Shown here: in pieces, positions 4,826 through 12,929 of the stretch | Numbering within the stretch: the first letter of the stretch is position 1 | Layout: every line of letters begins with the position of its first letter | IMG/VR virus record: IMGVR_UViG_3300046167_000487 | Coordinates: 1 to 40,334 of that record | Length of the DNA stretch: 40,334 bases | Source of the DNA: a virus | Reading direction: 5' to 3' (one strand) | Notes under the pieces: generated by a model | Database searches by the model: none | The model's input: only the letters and a program-made list of their open reading frames with translations | What the model was told of the DNA's origin: nothing | Translations under genes and position numbers: made by a program

Positions 4826-5513
4826 AGGATCTGTACCCGCCACAAAGAAAGAAGCCATGAAGAAGCTGATTGGTGGTCTTGAGAGCAATGGCGACTACAA
4901 CATAATGGTTGGTGGTAAGAAGAAGCCATTAACCTCTATGACCATCGGTGAGGTCTTGGATATGCAATCCAAGATGGATGGAGACACAGCAGCTGGTAAG
5001 TACCAGATCAAAGAGTCCACCCTACGCTCCCTAGTGTACAAACCCGGCGAGAACGCTGGAGAGTACAGCGACAAGGAACGCAACCCCTCTGACTTCAGCC
5101 CCGATATGTTATTCGACGAGGCTGCTCAAGAGTGGGCTGCTGATGCTATCCTTGATCGTAGAGGATGGAAGGACTTCGAGGCAGGAAAGATTACAGACAA
5201 GCAGATGGCTACCAATCTAGCAAAGGAGTGGGCCTCACTGCCTGATCCTGCTAAGGGCGCTAATGTATCCCACTACGGTGGTGATGGTAAGCACGACAAC
5301 GCAACACGCGCCTCAGCTGATGACGTATTCAAGGTACTTAACGTAGTAGAAACCCAAGGAGGAATGAATGGCAGAAGTCAACCTATCGCTCCTCCCATGG
5401 CAGGAGAAGGTGCACAACGACCCAGCACGATTCAAGGTAATAGCAGCGGGGCGCCGATGCGGCAAGACCCACTACGCGGCGGTCACCCTCATCCTAGCAG
5501 CCTTAGACGGTAA
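4818..5513 (+). CDS. Endolysin-type peptidoglycan hydrolase (lysozyme-like)
   Basis: I start at the ATG at 4818, which overlaps the terminase stop, giving 231 residues; a longer frame to 4662 runs inside the terminase gene. The N-terminal domain has GLESNGDYN (Glu22, candidate catalytic acid), LTSMTIGEVL and AAGKYQI (58-64), then a late SHYGGDG motif. This pattern is typical of lysozyme-like muramidases of marine phages that cut the glycan backbone of the cell wall. The last ~49 residues lie out of frame over the terminase gene and look like chance translation, so the natural end may be near 5365. No signal peptide, so export would need a holin. Confidence 0.7.
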   Translation: MSKGSVPATKKEAMKKLIGGLESNGDYNIMVGGKKKPLTSMTIGEVLDMQSKMDGDTAAGKYQIKESTLRSLVYKPGENAGEYSDKERNPSDFSPDMLFDEAAQEWAADAILDRRGWKDFEAGKITDKQMATNLAKEWASLPDPAKGANVSHYGGDGKHDNATRASADDVFKVLNVVETQGGMNGRSQPIAPPMAGEGAQRPSTIQGNSSGAPMRQDPLRGGHPHPSSLRR

Positions 5514-6621
5514 CCCCGGTGGTGTAATGTACGTAGGCCCAACCATGGGTCTTGCACGTGACCTCATGTGGGACAAGCTGTTTGAGCTGGCCGGAGAGAT
5601 CATAGTATCCTCCAATGTGAATAACCTTGAGATAGTGCTTGCTGGTGGAGGGAAGATTGCCCTCAAAGGCTCGGACAGACCCGACACTTTACGAGGCTAC
5701 AGCCTCAAGCACTTAGTACTCGATGAGTTCGCGTTTCACAAAGATGGAGTCTTCGATACGATCCTCCGGCCAGCTCTTGCAGACCGTAAGGGATCTGCTA
5801 TATTCATTAGTACCCCCGAGGGTCGCAACCAGTTTTACGACGTTTACATGAACGGCGAAACGGGAAAGACAGGATGGGCCAGCTGGCACTTAACGTCCTT
5901 CGATAACCCACTCCTTGACCCCGAGGAAATACAGAATGCCAAAGAGACAATGCCCGGCTGGATGTTCCGACAGGAATTCCAAGCGTCCTTCGACGCTAAA
6001 GGTTCGGAGTTCTTCGATCCCGAAGCGTTCATCTACTACGACAAGAAGCCCGACATCCCCGGTGATTACTACATCGCCGTCGACTTGGCAGGCTTTGAGT
6101 CGGAGCGGGGTAACAAAACAAAGCGCAGGGACAACTCTGCAATGGCTGTGGTGTTCGTTACAGACGAAGGCACATGGCACGTTGAGGATGTACAGTACGG
6201 TCGTTGGACTCTAGACGAGACAGCTGAGAACATCTTCAAGGCAGTAGAGAAGTACAAGCCCATGGCAGTAGGGATCGAGAAAGGGATTGGACAGCAAGCC
6301 GTCATGAACCCTTTGAACGATCTCATGCGTCGTACCCATCGAGTGTTCAGGATCGAACTACTCACTCACGGTAATCAGCGCAAACAGGATAGGATCCTTT
6401 GGGCGCTGCAAGGCCGATTCGAGCATGGTAAGATTAAACTTAAGAAAGCAGATTGGAACCTTGCCTTGGTGGACGAGGCGTCGGCTTTTCCTAGCCAGCT
6501 GGTACATGATGATCTACTTGATGCCTTGGCTTATATCGACCAGATGGCAATCGTACCCTACGGCAATGCTGATGATTACGAAGATGACTATGAATACTTA
6601 GATGAGGTCGCAGGATACTAA
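5368..6621 (+). CDS. terL: Terminase large subunit (packaging ATPase-nuclease)
   Basis: A 417-residue motor protein that pumps phage DNA into the prohead and cuts the concatemer. The ATPase domain has Walker A AGRRCGKT (27-34), Walker B HLVLDE (115-120) and the coupling motif FISTPEG (146-152). The RNase H-like nuclease domain has its acidic residues in IAVDLAG (Asp239), VGIEK (Glu304) and HDDLLDALAY (Asp381-385). Length and motif order are normal, though it is shorter than T7 gp19 (~586). An AGGAGG site sits five bases before the ATG. It overlaps the glutaredoxin start by one base. Confidence 0.95.
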   Translation: MAEVNLSLLPWQEKVHNDPARFKVIAAGRRCGKTHYAAVTLILAALDGNPGGVMYVGPTMGLARDLMWDKLFELAGEIIVSSNVNNLEIVLAGGGKIALKGSDRPDTLRGYSLKHLVLDEFAFHKDGVFDTILRPALADRKGSAIFISTPEGRNQFYDVYMNGETGKTGWASWHLTSFDNPLLDPEEIQNAKETMPGWMFRQEFQASFDAKGSEFFDPEAFIYYDKKPDIPGDYYIAVDLAGFESERGNKTKRRDNSAMAVVFVTDEGTWHVEDVQYGRWTLDETAENIFKAVEKYKPMAVGIEKGIGQQAVMNPLNDLMRRTHRVFRIELLTHGNQRKQDRILWALQGRFEHGKIKLKKADWNLALVDEASAFPSQLVHDDLLDALAYIDQMAIVPYGNADDYEDDYEYLDEVAGY

Positions 6622-6893
6622 TGTATGATATATACGGTACGGAATGGTGCCCAGCTTGCACTATAGTAAAGAAGCACCTGACCTCTATCGACGTACCTTA
6701 CACCTTCACGCGCCTACCAGCTGGGCAGAGGGGATGGGAGATAGCAGAAGAACTTAGTGGCCGACGGGCCTTACCTGTCATTATGAAGCACGGATCTCAC
6801 ATGGAGATGACGGACTTCAAGGCAGAAGTAAACGCACTCGGTCGGACACCCCGTCCGCTTACCCAACAAGAACAGGATGAACTAGATGAGTGA
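6621..6893 (+). CDS. Glutaredoxin/thioredoxin-fold protein
   Basis: A 90-residue protein with the redox motif CPAC (Cys10, Cys13) after the first beta strand and a cis-proline in RALPVI (Pro52), the hallmarks of the glutaredoxin fold. It would reduce disulphides; the class II ribonucleotide reductase encoded on the other strand is a plausible client, but its position between terminase and portal instead ties it to late expression. It overlaps both neighbours by a few bases (TAATG at the start, shared bases with the portal start). Confidence 0.85.
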   Translation: MYDIYGTEWCPACTIVKKHLTSIDVPYTFTRLPAGQRGWEIAEELSGRRALPVIMKHGSHMEMTDFKAEVNALGRTPRPLTQQEQDELDE

Positions 6894-8904
6894 TGACATA
6901 TTTGAAGACTTCAGCTCAGCGACTGGGCCAGAAGACCTAGCCGAATGGGTGATGGGTCGCTGCAATGATTGGAGGGATCACTACGAGAGCAACTACTCCG
7001 AGAAGCACGAAGAGTACTACCGCATCTTTAGGAACCAATGGGCCAAAGAGGACTCCGAGAGGGACTCTGAACGGTCTCGCCTCATAGCCCCAGCTACAGC
7101 TCAAGCAGTTGAGTCCAACGTAGCTGAGATCGAAGAGGCTACATTTGGTCGTGGTAAGATCTTCGACATCAAGGACTCCTTCCAGATGGAAGCTGATCCT
7201 AATGCAGCACAGCAGATCAACTACCTCAAGAAGAAGCTGCACGAGGACTTCGGTCTTGCACGTGTACGCTCCTCCGTTGCTGAGGTTCTAATCAATGCAG
7301 CTGTGTACGGTACAGGGATTGCTGAGGTTGTCCTCGATGAGGTTAAGACCTACGCGCCCACCACCCAGCCAGCAATGGACGGGATGATTAACGAGATCGG
7401 AGTCACTGAGTCCTTCCGTCCTTTGGTTAAGCTCAACCCCGTAATGCCTAAGAACTTCTTGGTTGACCCATCAGCCACCTGTGTCGAAGAGGCACTGGGT
7501 TGTGCAGTTGATGAGTTCGTATCACGCCATGTCGTTGAAGAGCTACAGGAGTTCGGAGTCTACCGCGATGATGAAGTTGTGCACACAGCAGCCTCTGACT
7601 CAGAGATAGAGTTCGACACACAGATCACTACATCCCCTAAGGATCGTGTTCGTTTAACCAAGTACTACGGCAAGGTTCCTCGTGAACTCCTCCTAGGTGC
7701 TGGTGTAGAGGAAGACGAGATCGAGGAGACAGGTTACTACGTTGAAGCTGTCATCGTCCTAGCCAATGAGGGTACAGTACTGAAGGCTAACGCCAACCCT
7801 TACATGTGCCAAGACCGACCCATCGTAGCATTCCAGTGGGACATCGTACCTTCTACCTTCTGGGGTCGTGGTGTATGCGAGAAAGCCTACATGAGCCAGA
7901 AGGCTCTTGATGCTGAACTCCGTGCACGTATGGACGCTCTAGCCCTAACTACCCATCCTATGCTAGCTGTAGATGCTACCCGCATTCCACGTGGCAGCAA
8001 GATGGAAGTACGACCCGGACGTATCATCCGAACCCAAGGTAATCCTCAAGAGACATTGATGCCCTTCAAGTTCGGTGAGCTAAGCAACGCAAGCTTCCAG
8101 CAGTCAGCAACTCTCCAACAGATGGTGAGTCAAGCTACTGGAGCAGCTGAGGCTAACGCTGGTATGGTGCAGAATGATGTAACAGCTGCGGGTCAGTCCA
8201 TGTCCCAAGGCGCTATCGTTAAGCGACAGAAGCGAACCCTCTTGAACTTCCAAGAGAACTTCCTACTGCCCTTCGTAACTAAGGCAGCTTATCGGTACAT
8301 GCAGTTTGACCCAGAGAACTACCCAGTACAGGACTACACGTTCACAGCCTTCAGCTCCTTAGGTGCTATGGCCCGTGAGTACGAAGTAGCTCAGCTGAGT
8401 CAGATACTCCAGATGGTTGGCCCTGAGTCACCGGCTCATCCAGCAATCATCAAGGGTATCATCGACCACCTCAACGTCAGCAACAGGGAAGAGTTGATAG
8501 CCGCTATTGATGCAGCTAACCAGCCCAACCCAGAAGCAGAGCAGAAGCAACAGCAGATGCAGGAAGAAGCACACCAAGCCCAGATGGCTATACAGCAGGG
8601 GCAGGTTGCCTTGTTGAACGGTCAAGCTGAGGAGTCCATGAGTCGTGCGAATAAGTACAACACTGAGACACAGCTGATGCCTGAAGAGCTTACACTCAAG
8701 TATGCTGAGGATGATGACGAGAAAGAGTTCCAACGTAAAGCTAAGATGTCTGAACTACTACTGAGGGAGCAAGAGCTTCAGGGTAAGCAGAACCTCTCAG
8801 CTATGCAAACCAAAGCTAAGGCTGAGGGTGAGCTAGCGAAGGAACTAATGGGGCATGAAGCCCAGCTCTCTAAGAGGCCACAGGAGCCTCCACAGGGCAT
8901 GTAA
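6886..8904 (+). CDS. Portal (head-tail connector) protein
   Basis: A 672-residue protein that forms the ring through which DNA enters and leaves the head and where the tail docks. Features: acidic N-terminus, WRDHYESNYSEKHEEYYRIFRNQW and SRLIAPATAQAVESNVAEIEE, the typical start of marine podovirus portals; a beta-rich centre; and a long Gln/Glu/Ala-rich helical C-terminus (about 540-672) that fits the barrel of podoviral portals. The position directly after large terminase supports the call. Confidence 0.9.
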   Translation: MSDDIFEDFSSATGPEDLAEWVMGRCNDWRDHYESNYSEKHEEYYRIFRNQWAKEDSERDSERSRLIAPATAQAVESNVAEIEEATFGRGKIFDIKDSFQMEADPNAAQQINYLKKKLHEDFGLARVRSSVAEVLINAAVYGTGIAEVVLDEVKTYAPTTQPAMDGMINEIGVTESFRPLVKLNPVMPKNFLVDPSATCVEEALGCAVDEFVSRHVVEELQEFGVYRDDEVVHTAASDSEIEFDTQITTSPKDRVRLTKYYGKVPRELLLGAGVEEDEIEETGYYVEAVIVLANEGTVLKANANPYMCQDRPIVAFQWDIVPSTFWGRGVCEKAYMSQKALDAELRARMDALALTTHPMLAVDATRIPRGSKMEVRPGRIIRTQGNPQETLMPFKFGELSNASFQQSATLQQMVSQATGAAEANAGMVQNDVTAAGQSMSQGAIVKRQKRTLLNFQENFLLPFVTKAAYRYMQFDPENYPVQDYTFTAFSSLGAMAREYEVAQLSQILQMVGPESPAHPAIIKGIIDHLNVSNREELIAAIDAANQPNPEAEQKQQQMQEEAHQAQMAIQQGQVALLNGQAEESMSRANKYNTETQLMPEELTLKYAEDDDEKEFQRKAKMSELLLREQELQGKQNLSAMQTKAKAEGELAKELMGHEAQLSKRPQEPPQGM

Positions 8905-8925
8905 GGCAGGAAGCCATACAATCAC

Positions 8926-8948
8926 AAGGGGTTGCATAAGCGCCCCTT
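8926..8948 (+). terminator. Hairpin between portal and the next gene (weak terminator or processing site)
   Basis: AAGGGG (8926-8931) and CCCCTT (8943-8948) form a 6-bp stem around an 11-base loop in the 66-base gap after the portal gene. The T stretch is only TT followed by AG, so it is at best an attenuator. It may tune expression between portal and downstream genes. Confidence 0.35.
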
Positions 8949-8970
8949 AGAAGCCCACTGAGGAGCTTAT

Positions 8971-9300
8971 ATGGCTATATCGCTTAAAGACCACAACAAC
9001 GGATACTTCGGATACATGAGTCAAGACGTTAAAGACGCCTTGGCTGAGTTGCAGGATGTAACGCAGCACATGCACTCCAGTATAATGTACAACCCCAATG
9101 GTGACATAGGGATGCACAGCCTTACTGTACTAAACAATATGCGGGTAGTAGGGGAGCTAGAAGTCTCCAGCGGTAAGATCGTAATGGATCACACACAGCT
9201 ACCGGTATACGCAGACAACGCAGCAGCTTTAGCTGACGGCTTAGAGGTTGGACATATCTATGCTACATCAGCTGGGCAGCTAATGATTACACACTTATGA
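8971..9300 (+). CDS. Putative minor virion protein, 109 aa
   Basis: No firm family. The C-terminal third reads LPVYADNAAALADGLEVGHIYATSAGQLMITHL in content, a motif seen at the ends of many phage structural and fibre-associated proteins (a YxxNxAAxAxGLxxGxxYxTxxG pattern). The N-terminal part is polar and Met/His-rich. It follows the portal gene with GAGGAG upstream of the start and overlaps the next gene by four bases, so it is probably a late structural or assembly protein. Confidence 0.6.
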   Translation: MAISLKDHNNGYFGYMSQDVKDALAELQDVTQHMHSSIMYNPNGDIGMHSLTVLNNMRVVGELEVSSGKIVMDHTQLPVYADNAAALADGLEVGHIYATSAGQLMITHL

Positions 9301-9488
9301 GCTTTGTAGTCCTCGAAGTAGAGGGCGAAGTCACGGCTATTAACCTATCCAGAGTAGACAGGATTGTGCACTCCTTCAAAGCAGGGAAGGACAATCTGGA
9401 CTTCTACTTTAATAGAACAGAGAAGTACACAGTGGAGGACATTACACTAGAGCACATCCTCCATGATCTACCTACGTATAAACTATAA
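9297..9488 (+). CDS. Hypothetical 63-aa late protein
   Basis: The ATG overlaps the stop of the preceding gene (ATGA). The product is a small mixed alpha/beta protein with no membrane segment (SFVVLEVEGEVTAINLSRVDRIV...), ending THE-like (LEHILHDLPTYKL). I do not recognise the family. Tight coupling supports it being translated. Confidence 0.55.
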   Translation: MSFVVLEVEGEVTAINLSRVDRIVHSFKAGKDNLDFYFNRTEKYTVEDITLEHILHDLPTYKL

Positions 9489-9499
9489 CAGGATCTCCC

Positions 9500-9709
9500 A
9501 TGGAATACCGAACAGCAGTAGCAATCGGTGGGATTGTGACACTAACACTAGCATGCTTTGTCCTCTATGCTAATGCAGAGGGTAACAATGCACACTTGAA
9601 TCAAGAAGTAACACACCAGATCATGGATCATATTCTTATGTTCTTTTCTGGTGCACTAGTAGGTGTCGGCACCGACCGACTCATAAGGAAAGCGACCTCA
9701 AGGAGATAA
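9500..9709 (+). CDS. Small two-span membrane protein, holin candidate
   Basis: A 69-residue protein with two hydrophobic segments, about residues 6-25 (VAIGGIVTLTLACFVLYANA) and 45-60 (ILMFFSGALVGVG), and a basic C-terminus (DRLIRKATSRR). Size, two spans and charged tail suit a class II-type holin, which would let the endolysin at 4818 reach the wall. It sits in the late operon. Holins have little sequence conservation, so this is inference from topology. Confidence 0.5.
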   Translation: MEYRTAVAIGGIVTLTLACFVLYANAEGNNAHLNQEVTHQIMDHILMFFSGALVGVGTDRLIRKATSRR

Positions 9710-9714
9710 TCGCA

Positions 9715-9870
9715 ATGGCATCATTGGTAGACGAGAAGAAGTTCAACGAGCTGGTAGAGAGCACAACCCACTACCTCCAGAGTATCCTTAACAGGGTAAC
9801 TGCTTTGGAAAAGGAAGTGGCTGAGCTGAAGGCTAAGAAGACAATCAGCAGGAGTAAGAAGGATGACTGA
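9715..9870 (+). CDS. 51-aa coiled-coil mini-protein
   Basis: ATG at 9715-9717 with GGAGATAATC upstream; 51 codons to the TGA at 9868-9870, which overlaps the next gene's start. The central part follows a heptad pattern (YLQSILNRVTALEKEVAELK), predicting a short coiled coil, and the tail is very basic (KAKKTISRSKK). It lies between the membrane protein and a small conserved gene. Role unknown; it could be a minor structural or lysis-timing protein. Confidence 0.6.
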   Translation: MASLVDEKKFNELVESTTHYLQSILNRVTALEKEVAELKAKKTISRSKKDD

Positions 9871-10096
9871 AGACGAGAAGTTCTTTGATGCATCACGGGA
9901 CATGTTCCTTGGAGATGGTTGGAACTTCTTCATGTCCGAAGTAGAACTCAAGCTGGAGTCTACCACGTTAGACCATTGCAACAGCACAGAGGACTTCTGG
10001 CTTGCCAAGGGCAGGCTGCAAGCACTCCGTGAGATATACATATACGAAGACCAAGTTAAAGAAGCTGAGGAGTCCTACGATGCGAAGGATCTATGA
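9863..10096 (+). CDS. Conserved small late protein of podoviruses, 77 aa
   Basis: The layout is an acidic start, DMFLGDGWNFFMSEVE, a polar middle, then FWLAKGRLQALREIYIYED. Many podoviruses carry a similar short gene between portal and scaffold (DxFxxxGWxxFxxDxE ... GRLxxLRxI). No function is established as far as I know. It overlaps both neighbours by a few bases. Confidence 0.65.
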   Translation: MTEDEKFFDASRDMFLGDGWNFFMSEVELKLESTTLDHCNSTEDFWLAKGRLQALREIYIYEDQVKEAEESYDAKDL

Positions 10097-10298
10097 TGTA
10101 CGTTGTACGGACACTAGCTGTAACGAAATGACCGAAGTGTTTGGTAGGGAGTCAGATGATTTCCGGTGCGGAGCCTGTGGCTCTCCTGCTAACACTGTCA
10201 TCTCTCCGGGGAACTTTGTACTTGAAGGCGTTACTGGGGACTACCCCGGTGCTGCTATCAAGTGGAAACGTGACCACGAGCGGAGAGCCAAGGGATAA
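10080..10298 (+). CDS. Zinc-ribbon small protein, 72 aa
   Basis: I start at the ATG at 10080, which overlaps the previous gene; a longer frame to 10002 would sit inside it. The product has two Cys pairs, CTDTSC near residue 8 and CGACG near residue 30, forming a likely zinc ribbon. It then has an LEGVTGDYPGAAIKWKRDHERR-type tail that I recognise from small phage proteins between portal and scaffold genes. It could be an assembly or regulatory factor; function unknown. Confidence 0.65.
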   Translation: MRRIYDVRCTDTSCNEMTEVFGRESDDFRCGACGSPANTVISPGNFVLEGVTGDYPGAAIKWKRDHERRAKG

Positions 10299-10312
10299 CC
10301 TAGGATAACCTA
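10293..10312 (+). repeat. Tandem 10-bp repeat GGATAACCTA x2
   Basis: GGATAACCTA occurs twice back to back (10293-10302, 10303-10312); the first includes the stop codon of the zinc-ribbon gene. It lies in the 63-base gap before the scaffold gene, one of the few gaps in the late block. It is too short to assign, perhaps a regulatory site for scaffold/capsid expression. Confidence 0.5.
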
Positions 10313-10361
10313 GACCCCTTTACATTTATCTGATAAGCCTTTAAGGCCCGGAGTTTAATAA

Positions 10362-11192
10362 ATGGCTACATTGATTGATACCGATGGTGAAGTTGTCGCA
10401 GAGACAAGCAACCTTACTTTAGATGATATGGTAGAAGAAACACCTGAAACGACTGAGGTAGCTCCTGAGTCAGCTGAGGTGGAGTCCACTACTGAAGAAC
10501 CTAATGAGGATGCCCTCCCCGATAAGTACCAAGGTAAGTCTGCTACAGACATAGCTCGTATGCACCAAGAGCTAGAGAAGCGCTTAGGACAACAGTCGTC
10601 CGAAGTCGGAGAGCTTAGGCAAGCCTTCGACGATATGGTACGACAAGGTATGGCGCAGCAGGCTCCAGCACCGGAAGTAACGGAAGTCGAAGAGGTTGAC
10701 TTCTTTGCTGATCCGAACGCCGCTGTGAACCAAGCGATAGCGAACAACCCCGTAATGCGACAGATGCAGGCAGCTACTGTACAGTTGCAGAAGGAGAAGT
10801 CCCTTACCGCTATTCAAGCAAAGCACCCTGACATGAAGGACGTTATCGGCACCGACAAGTTTCAAACTTGGGTGAAGGGTAGCCAGTTCCGTCAGAACTT
10901 GTTTGCTCAAGCAGATCGTAACTACGACTTTGCAGCAGCAGATGAACTGTTGACACTCTACAAAGACACGCAGGGCGTTGTCAAGAGTCAAGCAGCAGTT
11001 GAGAAGGTAGCAAAGAAAGCCGAACTTAAGAAGGCTTCCACTGGCTCGTCACGTTCTAACCCAGAGGGTCAATCAACCCGAAAGGTTTATCGAAGGCGTG
11101 ACATTATTGAACTAATGAACAGCGATCCGAAACGGTACGCAGCAATGTCTGAGGAGATAATGAAAGCGTACGCGGAGGGACGCGTTAAATAA
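10362..11192 (+). CDS. Capsid assembly scaffolding protein
   Basis: A 276-residue acidic protein immediately before the capsid gene. Residues 1-50 are extremely Glu/Thr-rich and disordered, followed by the typical LPDKYQGKSATDIARMHQELEKRLG segment, a helical middle and a basic C-terminal helix (KVYRRRDIIELMNSDPKRYAAMSEEI) that would bind capsid subunits. This matches T7-like scaffolding proteins, which guide prohead assembly and leave before packaging. GGAG lies eight bases upstream of the ATG. Confidence 0.88.
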   Translation: MATLIDTDGEVVAETSNLTLDDMVEETPETTEVAPESAEVESTTEEPNEDALPDKYQGKSATDIARMHQELEKRLGQQSSEVGELRQAFDDMVRQGMAQQAPAPEVTEVEEVDFFADPNAAVNQAIANNPVMRQMQAATVQLQKEKSLTAIQAKHPDMKDVIGTDKFQTWVKGSQFRQNLFAQADRNYDFAAADELLTLYKDTQGVVKSQAAVEKVAKKAELKKASTGSSRSNPEGQSTRKVYRRRDIIELMNSDPKRYAAMSEEIMKAYAEGRVK

Positions 11193-11211
11193 CCCTTAAA
11201 GGAATATCATC

Positions 11212-12084
11212 ATGGCACTTGGAACTAACCACGTAACAAACGCAACCGCAGCCACTTTCATCCCAGAGATCTGGAGTGACGAGATCATTGCTTCTTACGA
11301 GAAGTCATTGGTAGTTAAGCCCCTCGTTCGCGCTATGTCTATGGTCGGCAAGAAGGGCGATACCATCCGTATCCCTAAGCCAGATCGTGGTTCTGCTTCT
11401 GCCAAAGTAGCAGAGACTGAAGTTACTCTTATCGCTGGCACCACTGGCGAGTTGGTCATCAGCATCGACCAGCACTTCGAGTACTCACGTCTGATCGAAG
11501 ACATCACTGGTGTACAGGCTCAGAACAGCCTCCGTACATTCTACACGCAAGACGCTGGCTACGCTCTGGCAACTAAGGTTGACACTGACCTTATCGCCGA
11601 AGCTAACTCTGGCTTCACTGCTAAGAAGTCTTTCGTATCTGGTGGAATCGCTGACGAAGCTGGCGCAACTACTACTGCTTTCAACGATGCAGGCTTACGT
11701 GCTGCAATCCAGATCTTAGATGACAACGACGTACCCGGCGACAGCCGTGTATTAGTTATCCCACCTGCCGTTAAGATGGCAATGTTGGGTGAGTCTAACT
11801 ACATCTCTAGCGACTTCGTTGCTGGTTCACCTGTAACCAACGGTAAGCTTGGAAGCATCTACGGCGTTGAGCTGTACGTTTCTACTAACCTGACTGGTAA
11901 CGCTGGTGAGAAGAACTGTATCCTTATGCACAAAGACGGTCTTGTATTCGCTGAGCAGCTGGGTGTTCGCACTCAAACTCAGTACAAGCAAGAGCACTTG
12001 GCTGACCTCATGACTGCTGATACTATCTACGGATTCGAGACTTACCGTCCCGAGTGCGGCGTTACTATCGCAGCATTGGTATAA
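11212..12084 (+). CDS. Major capsid protein
   Basis: A 290-residue protein with an HK97-type capsid layout: N-terminal arm with TFIPEIWSDEIIASYEKSLVVKPLVR, GDTIRIPKP, an A-domain region VLVIPPAVKMAMLGESNYISSDF, and a C-terminal LADLMTADTIYGFETYRPECGVTIAAL. It directly follows the scaffold with a short gap and GGAATA upstream, and is followed by a strong terminator hairpin, as usual for the most abundant virion protein. Codon use is biased towards C-ending codons compared with its neighbours. Confidence 0.93.
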   Translation: MALGTNHVTNATAATFIPEIWSDEIIASYEKSLVVKPLVRAMSMVGKKGDTIRIPKPDRGSASAKVAETEVTLIAGTTGELVISIDQHFEYSRLIEDITGVQAQNSLRTFYTQDAGYALATKVDTDLIAEANSGFTAKKSFVSGGIADEAGATTTAFNDAGLRAAIQILDDNDVPGDSRVLVIPPAVKMAMLGESNYISSDFVAGSPVTNGKLGSIYGVELYVSTNLTGNAGEKNCILMHKDGLVFAEQLGVRTQTQYKQEHLADLMTADTIYGFETYRPECGVTIAALV

Positions 12085-12094
12085 GCTAAACCTT

Positions 12095-12120
12095 AGCGGT
12101 CCTTCGGGGCCGCTTTCTTC
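12095..12120 (+). terminator. UUCG-loop terminator after the capsid gene
   Basis: AGCGGTCC (12095-12102), loop TTCG (12103-12106) and GGGCCGCT (12107-12114) form an 8-bp stem with one G-T pair and the very stable C(UUCG)G tetraloop, followed by TTCTTC. This is a rho-independent terminator, probably partial, since fibre and tail genes follow in the same direction. A second small hairpin, TGCCC/GGGCA (12132-12136, 12142-12146), lies before the next gene. Confidence 0.8.
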
Positions 12121-12173
12121 TGTCTGTCCTTTGCCCACAGAGGGCATACAAAAGAATCCTATCGGAGCATACA

Positions 12174-12929
12174 ATGGCATCATATACACCTACTACTAAC
12201 TTCGGCGCTAAAGACTCTCTCCCATCCAACGACCCAAACAAGGTTGTTAAAGGTGCTGAGTTCACTGATGAGTTCGAGGCTATCTCTACTGCACTCTCAG
12301 GTGTAGCCCCTACACTAGACCCTGTGTTTACAGGTACACTTACAGCAGCTGACATCTCAGCCGCCTCTATCACACTGACAGGTAACGCCGCAGCAGTAGG
12401 CATCACAGCTACTGACATCACATACACTGGCGTACTGTCCGGCCCTGCTGGTGCCTTAGCCACTGAGCAGTATGCTACTGATCTAGTCAACGCAGCTGTA
12501 CTGGCTCCTATCACGGGCTTCGATTCGTTGGGTGACGTCAACGTAGCAGGTGTCACAGACGGTCAGTCTATCGTATGGGACAACGCCAACAGCGAGTGGG
12601 TTGCGACCAGCACCTTGAAGGCTGACAGCTTCGTAGAGACACACAGCGTAACGACTGGTGTTCTGGACTGCTCTGTATCTAACGTATTCTCAGCTGTACT
12701 CACTGCACCTACAACGTTCAGCTTCACCAATGTACCAGCAGTAGATGGCGCATACGCCTGCACCTTAGACCTCACAGCAGCAGGTAATGCTGTAACGTGG
12801 CCTGCCGGTGTCGTATGGCCCTCAGCAACTCCCCCAGCACTGAGCGCAGGGAGGGATGTTATTGTATTCTTTACTCGCGATGCGGGTACTACATGGAACG
12901 GCTTTGTCGCCGGACAGGAGATGGGATGA
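12174..12929 (+). CDS. Virion appendage / tail-fibre protein, 251 aa
   Basis: The N-terminus (YTPTTNFGAKDSLPSNDPNK, then GAEFTDEFEAIS) is the tail-attachment motif seen in many phage fibre proteins. A short Ala/Thr-rich repeat part follows, then a DSLGDVNVAGVTDGQSIVWD motif and a beta-rich C-terminal domain typical of particle-surface proteins. It probably links longer fibre parts to the tail. It overlaps the next gene by four bases (ATGA), so the two products may form one fibre complex. Confidence 0.75.
   Translation: MASYTPTTNFGAKDSLPSNDPNKVVKGAEFTDEFEAISTALSGVAPTLDPVFTGTLTAADISAASITLTGNAAAVGITATDITYTGVLSGPAGALATEQYATDLVNAAVLAPITGFDSLGDVNVAGVTDGQSIVWDNANSEWVATSTLKADSFVETHSVTTGVLDCSVSNVFSAVLTAPTTFSFTNVPAVDGAYACTLDLTAAGNAVTWPAGVVWPSATPPALSAGRDVIVFFTRDAGTTWNGFVAGQEMG

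Noticed and set aside
4432-4929. 165-codon leftward frame opposite small terminase and endolysin
   Set aside because: It is a complement of two real genes, Ser/Cys/Leu-rich, and has no ribosome site or operon context.
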